Below, one piece after another: positions 1 to 4,392 of a stretch of 8,290 nucleotides of DNA. The notes under the pieces were generated by a model. That model did no database searches, was not told where the DNA came from, and saw only the letters and a list, made by a program, of their open reading frames with translations. Position 1 is the stretch's first letter. Each line of letters opens with the position of its first letter. The DNA is taken from assembly GCA_023146365.1 (NCBI GenBank), contig JAGLCE010000075.1, forward strand, positions 1 to 8,290, given 5' to 3'. This stretch comes from Endozoicomonadaceae bacterium. Its GTDB lineage: Bacteria > Pseudomonadota > Gammaproteobacteria > Pseudomonadales > Endozoicomonadaceae. The translations under genes were made by a program, and so were the position numbers.

Positions 1-675
1 GATAGTACGTCGAATGACCTTACCCCTCTGGGGTCGAGCAGAGTAACACCTGATAGTTTCAACGATTTTGACACTGGATGCGAGTCAACAGTCAATACAG
101 ATTCATTAAACAGCGCCACAAGTAATCCTGAAGTGTCGAGCGGCAGTCAGTTTAATATCTGCGAGAAGATCAAGACTGGGGAAAAACGCAATCCCACTAA
201 GAAGAAATTCTACCAGTGCTCGATCTGCCGGAAGTTCTGCAGCGATAAAGTCCACTTCCAAGAACACATGAATATCCACAGCAATGATAAACCCTTCCAG
301 TGCTCGGTCTGCGGGGAGCGCTTCAGGCAGAAGTCTTCCATCCCAAGACACATGAAAATTCACAGTGAAGAGAAGCCCTACCAGTGCGAGATCTGCGCCA
401 AGTGCTTTGTACGTAAACAGGGCTTAAAACAACACTTGGTAATCCACACCAAGGATAAATCCTTCAAACCCTTCAAACCCTTCAAATCCTTCGAGTGCGA
501 GATCTGCGGCAAGTGCTTGACACAGAGGCAGAACCTCAGAAGGCACTTGGTACTCCACACCAAGGATAAATCCTTCAAATCCTTCCCGTGCGAGATCTGC
601 AACAAGTGCTTCGTATCTAAAGAGAACGTCAAAAGACACTTGCTAATCCACAGCAAGAATAAATCCTTCCAGTGA
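1..675 (+). CDS. Zinc-finger protein A, five C2H2 fingers, 5' end outside the window
   Basis: The frame is open from the left edge to TGA at 673-675, giving 224 visible residues; the start lies upstream. A GTG at 133 could be read as a start, but the paralogous gene B runs through the same site, so this is internal. After a Ser/Asn/Asp-rich stretch and a Lys-rich segment (about residues 50-68), five C2H2 fingers follow, all C-X2-C-X12-H-X3-H, with first cysteines near codons 74, 102, 130, 167 and 198. The usual 28-residue period is broken by two expanded linkers (KPFKPFKSF and SFKSF insertions). Such arrays bind DNA, and sometimes RNA or protein, in eukaryotic nuclei; bacteria normally have only the single Ros/MucR finger. 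Compared with gene B, one whole finger is missing. The stop replaces the first cysteine of a sixth finger. Function in the bacterium is unknown; a secreted host-directed DNA-binding protein is inference. Confidence 0.82.
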   Translation, partial: DSTSNDLTPLGSSRVTPDSFNDFDTGCESTVNTDSLNSATSNPEVSSGSQFNICEKIKTGEKRNPTKKKFYQCSICRKFCSDKVHFQEHMNIHSNDKPFQCSVCGERFRQKSSIPRHMKIHSEEKPYQCEICAKCFVRKQGLKQHLVIHTKDKSFKPFKPFKSFECEICGKCLTQRQNLRRHLVLHTKDKSFKSFPCEICNKCFVSKENVKRHLLIHSKNKSFQ

Positions 676-843
676 GAGACCTGCGGCAAGTGCTTCTCAT
701 ATAAATACTACATCAAAAGCCACACAATAAAATGCCGTCTAGAAAACCCCCGTTCCTGCAATATCTGAGGCTTGGACTGCACCAAGAAAAGCAGCCTCAA
801 ACGTCATCTCAAACACCCGTCCACGCTAGCCAGGAGTTTCTAG
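676..843 (+). pseudogene. Decayed C-terminal fingers of gene A
   Basis: Reading on in the same frame past the TGA at 673-675 gives ETCGKCFSYKYYIKSH and then a second finger-like unit that begins CNI and ends SLKRHLKH, closing at TAG 841-843. Both units keep finger spacing (X12 between the second metal position and the first histidine). The TGA at 673-675 and the TGA at 766-768 each stand exactly where a zinc-binding cysteine belongs. The first unit also has cysteine in place of its last histidine. The likely ancestor therefore had two more fingers and ended at 843. Simple nonsense decay is the default reading; translation through UGA is not excluded. Confidence 0.7.
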
Positions 844-876
844 AGTAGAGCCTCACAGGTGGCTTCAACGGGATCC

Positions 877-926
877 AGACAAAAACAGACAAAAACAGAC
901 AAAAAAAAGACAAAAAAAAGACAGAC
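877..926. repeat. A-rich tandem repeat in the gene A 3' flank
   Basis: Imperfect tandem units of the type AAAAACAGAC and AAAAAAAAGAC. The matching tract behind gene B (2646-2675) is about 20 bases shorter, so the tract has expanded or contracted since the duplication by slippage. It follows the TAG at 841-843. No convincing hairpin sits beside it, so it is not called a terminator. Confidence 0.75.
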
Positions 927-981
927 AACGTCCCCTGTTATAAAAAAACCATGTATTCCATCAGCGAGCAAGACAACTTCT

Positions 982-1044
982 TCAGTGGAATAATTCGGAT
1001 ATTCTACGGTTATCACGAAACGATCAGGCACATTATTCCGCTGA
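982..1044. repeat. Short inverted repeat
   Basis: Arms 982-994 and 1032-1044 are inverted copies of about 13 bases with one mismatch (core CAGTGGAATAAT against ATTATTCCGCTG). The loop is 37 bases. It may be the end pair of a very small mobile-element remnant or a structured RNA; neither can be decided from the sequence. Confidence 0.45.
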
Positions 1045-1093
1045 TTACACAGTCAGTGAAAGGCCGTGTGACTCACCCTATTCTCATTTCCAG

Positions 1094-1187
1094 GCTCCTG
1101 CGTGGGAATGCATACGGAACTAAATAATGGGAAGAAATACTACAAAATCAAAGATAAATATGCATTTCCACGCAGGAGCGTGGGAAC
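1094..1187. repeat. REPIN-like element: two inverted REP-type palindromes
   Basis: Arms 1094-1114 and 1159-1179 are inverted copies (about 21 bases, one mismatch). The right arm also folds on itself: CCACGC (1168-1173), loop AGGA, GCGTGG (1178-1183), extended by a few weaker pairs. The GCGTGGGAA core resembles repetitive extragenic palindromes of gammaproteobacteria, which RAYT transposases mobilise. A pair of such palindromes in opposite orientation is the definition of a REPIN. The presence of further genomic copies is inferred from memory of similar sequences, not from a search. Confidence 0.65.
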
Positions 1188-1193
1188 GAGAAA

Positions 1194-1215
1194 ACGTCGA
1201 GAAATGGGCGTTTAC
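1194..1215 (+). repeat. 22-base repeat, copy 1 (upstream of gene B)
   Basis: Matches 4180-4201 with a single mismatch; both contain CGTCGAGAAATGGGCG. It lies 138 bases before the gene B start, directly after the REPIN-like element. In one frame both copies read VEKWA(F/L)T, so the repeat may be a scrap of a once coding sequence and not a regulatory site. Confidence 0.6.
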
Positions 1216-1331
1216 GTTGTACCATCCAGTATTATAACCGGTTGGTTAGTGATAACCGATGCATTATTCCCTATAGTTTTCTGTGCAACATCAACCACTA
1301 ATCTAATGAAGTAAAGATGTAATTTAAAACG

Positions 1332-2456
1332 ATGAAGTCAAATCATGAGCTAAGTAATATATCTGGGTCCACTGCCAGCTTATTTGTTGATGCCACTCAT
1401 TCGCCGGAAAACTCGCAGGGGTTCATTAACAGTTTAATGCTCTTCGACCGTCCTGACCCTATGAGTGATCAATATTTACAGTTATCAGATTGGAAAATTG
1501 ATAGTACGTCGAATAACCTTACCCATCTGGGGTCGAGCAGAGTAACACCTAATAGTTTCAATGATTCTAACACTGGAAGCGAGGCAACCACTGTCAGCTT
1601 GTCTGCTGATTCTGCCAATCAACCAAGGCCATCATCATTGCCTGTAAACTCGTCGATAAATTTCAACAGCTTACCACCCATCTCCTCCTTTCTTTTTCTT
1701 GATCAATATTCACAGTTCACGAATAGAAACATCGATAGTACGTCGAATGACCTTACCCATCTGGGGTCGAGCAGAGTAACACCTGATAGTTTCAACGATT
1801 TTGACACTGGATGCGAGTCAACAGTCAATACAGATTCATTAAACAGCGCCACAAGTAATCCTGAAGTGTCGAGCGGCAGTCAGTTTAATATCTGCGAGAA
1901 GATCAAGACTGGGGAAAAATGCAATCCCACTAAGAAGAAATTCTACCAGTGCTCGATCTGCCGGAAGTGCTGCAGCGATAAAGTCCACTTCCAAGAACAC
2001 ATGAATATCCACAGCAATGATAAACCCTTCGAGTGCTCGGTCTGCGGGAAGTGCTTCAGGCAGAAGGCTTCCATCCCAAGACACATGAGAATCCACACTG
2101 GAGAGAAGCCCTACCAGTGCGATATCTGCAGCAAGAGCTTCGTATATTCTGGGACTTTCAACAGACACTTGAAAATCCACAAGAATGCTGAATTACTCCA
2201 GTGCGAGATTTGCAACGAGTGCTTTGTAGGTAAACAGAAATTCAAACAACACTTGGAAACCCACACCAAGGATAAATCCTTCCAGTGCGAGATCTGCGGC
2301 AAGTGCTTCAGACTTAAACTGGGACTCCAATGCCACATAAAAATCCACACCGAGGATAAATCCTTCCAGTGCGAGATCTGCAGGAAGGGCTTTAGATGGA
2401 GGAAGAACTTGAAAAGACACTTGCTAATCCACACCCAGAATAGATTCTTCCAGTGA
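1332..2456 (+). CDS. Zinc-finger protein B, six C2H2 fingers, 374 aa
   Basis: Complete gene: ATG at 1332, the first in frame after a TAA at 1320-1322; stop TGA. No clear Shine-Dalgarno sequence precedes it. Residues 1-180 are Ser/Asn/Thr-rich, probably disordered, and contain a duplicated module (46-84 and 124-162). A basic stretch (189-203) could act as a nuclear localisation signal. Six fingers follow, all C-X2-C-X12-H-X3-H: C207-H227, C235-H255, C263-H283, C291-H311, C319-H339 and C347-H367. The linker after finger 2 is a perfect TGEKP; the others are variants such as TKDKS. Base-contact positions (-1,2,3,6) read D/V/H/E, Q/A/S/R, Y/G/T/R, G/Q/K/Q, L/L/G/C and W/K/N/R. This is the architecture of animal-type transcription factors. 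A DNA-binding role in a eukaryotic host is inferred. The stop codon stands at the first cysteine of a seventh finger. Confidence 0.88.
   Translation: MKSNHELSNISGSTASLFVDATHSPENSQGFINSLMLFDRPDPMSDQYLQLSDWKIDSTSNNLTHLGSSRVTPNSFNDSNTGSEATTVSLSADSANQPRPSSLPVNSSINFNSLPPISSFLFLDQYSQFTNRNIDSTSNDLTHLGSSRVTPDSFNDFDTGCESTVNTDSLNSATSNPEVSSGSQFNICEKIKTGEKCNPTKKKFYQCSICRKCCSDKVHFQEHMNIHSNDKPFECSVCGKCFRQKASIPRHMRIHTGEKPYQCDICSKSFVYSGTFNRHLKIHKNAELLQCEICNECFVGKQKFKQHLETHTKDKSFQCEICGKCFRLKLGLQCHIKIHTEDKSFQCEICRKGFRWRKNLKRHLLIHTQNRFFQ
1467..1583 (+). repeat. Internal direct repeat in gene B, copy 1
   Basis: Residues 46-84 of protein B, beginning DQYLQL and containing IDSTSNNLTHLGSSRVTP. It matches 1701-1817 at an offset of 234 bases (78 codons), so the duplication is in frame. 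The central DNA is nearly identical. The conserved LTHLGSSRVTP core may be a short interaction motif; no known motif was recognised. Confidence 0.85.
1701..1817 (+). repeat. Internal direct repeat in gene B, copy 2
   Basis: Residues 124-162 of protein B, the partner of 1467-1583. The visible start of gene A (position 1) falls inside the equivalent of this copy, so gene A probably has the same double module upstream of the window. Confidence 0.85.
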
Positions 2457-2612
2457 GAGACCTGCGGCAAGTGCTTCTCATATAAATACTACATCAAAAG
2501 CCACACAATAAAATGCCGTCTAGAAAACCCCTGTCCCTGCAATATCTGTACACCAGGAAAAGAAGCCTCAAACGTCATCTCAAGCCTGTCCACGCTAGCC
2601 AGGAGTTTCTAG
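2457..2612 (+). pseudogene. Decayed C-terminal fingers of gene B
   Basis: The gene A ghost tail is repeated here. After TGA 2454-2456 the frame gives ETCGKCFSYKYYIKSH and continues to the same TAG (2610-2612). The second TGA of the A tail is TGT (Cys) here, at 2547-2549. Beyond it, this copy lacks about 10 and then 2 bases relative to A, which shifts and then restores the frame and destroys the last finger. The first nonsense codon is shared by both copies and so predates the duplication; the later lesions arose afterwards. Confidence 0.7.
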
Positions 2613-2645
2613 AGTAGAGCCTCACAGGTGGCTTCAACGGGATCC

Positions 2646-2675
2646 AGACAAAAACAGACAAAAAAAAGACAGACA
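2646..2675. repeat. A-rich tandem repeat in the gene B 3' flank
   Basis: The shorter allele of the A-rich, AGAC-containing tract seen at 877-926, in the same position relative to the ghost tail of gene B. The length difference between the two copies is direct evidence of slippage. Confidence 0.7.
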
Positions 2676-2825
2676 ACGTCCCCTGTTATAAAAAAATCAT
2701 GTATTCCATCTTAGCTGACTCATTATCTGTGATGTTACTCTGAACCTCTTATATTTTCATTTGATTTTAAAATAATATTCCTGCTTAATACCATAAAGTC
2801 TTGGATATTTATAGGGTGTTATTTT

Positions 2826-3904
2826 ATGGCAAAAATTGAACCGTCTATTGGAAATAAATACTTAACACCTCAAGATTGCCAACCAGCAGCTGAGGAGACT
2901 CAAATAAATCAATCGGGTCGCATGGCTAGATCTCGTCTGCCAACCAAAACCTCAAGTATCCTAGGGGAACTTCCAGAGATTTATAAAACAAGTTTATTAG
3001 ATAGACATGTTTATTTTATTAACAAACTTAATCACTGTGTTAATATTTTCACCTCCTGGGTTATAAACAAACCAACTAAGAAATAAGGAGATTTTTTATT
3101 TGCTCGGCATTATAAAATTACTGGCGAACATTTATCAAAGAACAAGACAAATGGTTTCTTTAAAAAGTTGACTGCTAAAGCCTCTGTTAATATTGATCAC
3201 GCTAATGCTCTCACCTTGATGGTTCAGTTTGGCCTAGCTAAATTTTTGCCTTCGCATGAAGGTATGGTGGTTGTTAAATTTATTCGTCCTAAAAATAATG
3301 AAGTACTTGAACAGTCAGCATGTGAATTATTAGATAAGTGCCGAAAAGATAGGCTTTATATGCAGGCTCATAACTTTCTGAGGTCAAATTTCTCTACTGT
3401 CAATGAGGAGAGCCATATAGGGATTGCATCTGAATGCCTAGAATCAGAAGCCGAAAAGGTGCTAGAGTCATTGGTAGCAACCCCAGTTAATCTAGAATTA
3501 GTTTTTGATAAAATTTCTTCTTTTAATTTATGGCTTTCAATATGTTACGTTCTTGACGGGAAGACATCTATTCAGACTGAAGATGAACCAAATGAATTTT
3601 TGATAACGTTAGGAGAATTAAAAAGTCAATAGGACAAAATCCAATAGATCTGTTTTTGCTTAGGGCTGCACCACAAATACTCGAAACTGTATTGAGTGAT
3701 GATTCCAGTCAAGACACTAGACGAGTTAAGGCTTCAGCTCCGCTTCTTATTTTATGGCTTGCCGAGCGACTTAAGAAAAATATTACGCAAGAAATCAATG
3801 ATAAAATGATTATTCAAAAGTGCACTGATGAATAAGTCGTCCGAATTAAAGAGGCCATTGAGAAACATAACCTAAAAGATTTGAAGGTGCAGGTAGGCGA
3901 TTAG
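2826..3904 (+). pseudogene. Broken gene of unknown function, about 359 codons when rejoined
   Basis: The ATG at 2826 has AGGG nine bases upstream. The frame runs 86 codons to TAA 3084-3086, then continues in the same frame (GDFLFARHYKITGEH...) through to TAG 3630-3632. Adding one A to the A-tract at 3620-3624 moves reading into the next frame, which continues naturally (KKSIGQNPIDLFLLRAAPQ...) to TAA 3833-3835 and, past that, to TAG 3902-3904. The rejoined product is hydrophilic, probably mostly helical, with no signal peptide, membrane segment or recognised motif. I do not recognise the family. Two nonsense codons plus a frameshift point to an inactivated accessory gene; 2826-3086 and 3168-3632 could still yield short peptides. 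A sequencing error could explain the homopolymer shift but not the two stops. Confidence 0.6.
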
Positions 3905-3989
3905 ATAGACAGGAGAACAAAACACCAGGAGCTTAGATAAACTAAGGAATATGCGATTAAGCCCAACTTTTAAGACAATCTGCTCGTGA

Positions 3990-4247
3990 GCACTGACTAG
4001 ATTGCCAACAACGCTTGCGTATCATCAAGACTACGAAGAATTGGATGATTTAGGTCAGTGCCTGAGACGAAAAGTTGTAAAAAATTATTTGCATTCCGGT
4101 ATTTTACCAGAATATGATTGTCTTTGTTGGGTTATGATGAGGTCTAAAAAAAGTTAAGTGATTTTAAAAAAGGACAAGTACGTCGAGAAATGGGCGCTTA
4201 CACTTCAAGAGCCCCAACACCTAGAGCTTCCTCGAAACTTATTTTGA
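3990..4247 (+). pseudogene. Fragment of an unrecognised coding sequence
   Basis: A stop-free stretch reads ALTRLPTTLAYHQDYEELDD and continues through LHSGILPEYDCLCWVMM to TAA 4155-4157. It then goes on in the same frame through KKDKYVEKWALTL to TGA 4245-4247. It has no good start codon or ribosome binding site. The composition looks protein-like, so it is listed as a remnant. It could be the decayed 3' part of the gene at 2826-3904 after another frame change, or a separate relic. Confidence 0.3.
4180..4201 (+). repeat. 22-base repeat, copy 2 (upstream of gene C)
   Basis: Partner of 1194-1215 with one mismatch, 213 bases before the gene C start. It reads in frame with the fragment at 3990-4247 (VEKWALTL). 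Both complete zinc-finger genes thus have this sequence upstream. Confidence 0.6.
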
Positions 4248-4392
4248 CAGCCCAAGTACTTATGCTGGCAATCTAGGAATAATGTCACACTGGTCTGGTG
4301 GTTGGACTTCGAATATTTAATATTAACGATAAAACTATTTTATGAAATTGACGTCTAACGAATGAGGCGTTGTTTACTCTGTTAAGTTAATT

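Larger units (their letters stand above)
1..962 (+). repeat. Tandem duplication, left unit (gene A and 3' flank)
   Basis: Position 1 aligns with 1734. Near-identity runs through the N-terminal coding part, the first two fingers, the ghost tail and the 3' flank, and stops abruptly at 962/2710, just after a shared ATGTATTCCATC. The unit continues to the left of the window. The finger array itself differs in finger number and linker length. Confidence 0.85.
963..1331. other. Spacer between genes A and B, with repeats but no gene
   Basis: No credible coding region was found. The short frames here run through inverted repeats or are antisense. The spacer holds a small inverted repeat (982-1044), a REPIN-like element (1094-1187) and a 22-base segment repeated upstream of gene C (1194-1215). 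The last 115 bases before the gene B start must hold its promoter, but no -35/-10 pair stands out. Confidence 0.6.
1734..2710 (+). repeat. Tandem duplication, right unit (gene B and 3' flank)
   Basis: This is the partner of 1-962. From 1734 to the stop, gene B is 48 bases longer than gene A. The difference is explained by one extra 84-base finger in B minus 36 bases of expanded linker in A. The non-coding flank is also shared, so the duplication was of DNA and not convergence of fingers. Sequence beyond 2710 has no counterpart after 962. Confidence 0.85.
3905..4392. other. Degenerate region before gene C
   Basis: Apart from the fragment at 3990-4247 and the 22-base repeat at 4180-4201, nothing coding was found on either strand. 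The last 145 bases (4248-4392) are AT-rich and must carry the gene C promoter. TTGGAC (at about 4302) and TTGACG (at about 4349) are possible -35 boxes, but neither has a convincing -10 at the right distance. Confidence 0.5.

Noticed and set aside
673..843. A genome-wide altered genetic code (UGA as Cys)
   Set aside because: Real finger cysteines are TGC or TGT, and fabI and DyP use standard codons, DyP ending at TGA. Only the tail codons invite this reading.
877..926. Possible CRISPR-like or direct-repeat array
   Set aside because: The units are short, A-rich and without spacers; this is a slippage microsatellite.
926..962. Possible intrinsic terminator after gene A (a run of seven A before the breakpoint)
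   Set aside because: No stable GC hairpin precedes a T-run on the coding strand.
1102..1314. Open frame of 70 codons on the plus strand
   Set aside because: It runs through the inverted repeats of the REPIN-like element, has no ribosome binding site and resembles no protein.
378..2470. Minus-strand open frames opposite the finger arrays
   Set aside because: They are periodic antisense images of the repeated finger codons; repeats keep stops out of the other strand as well.
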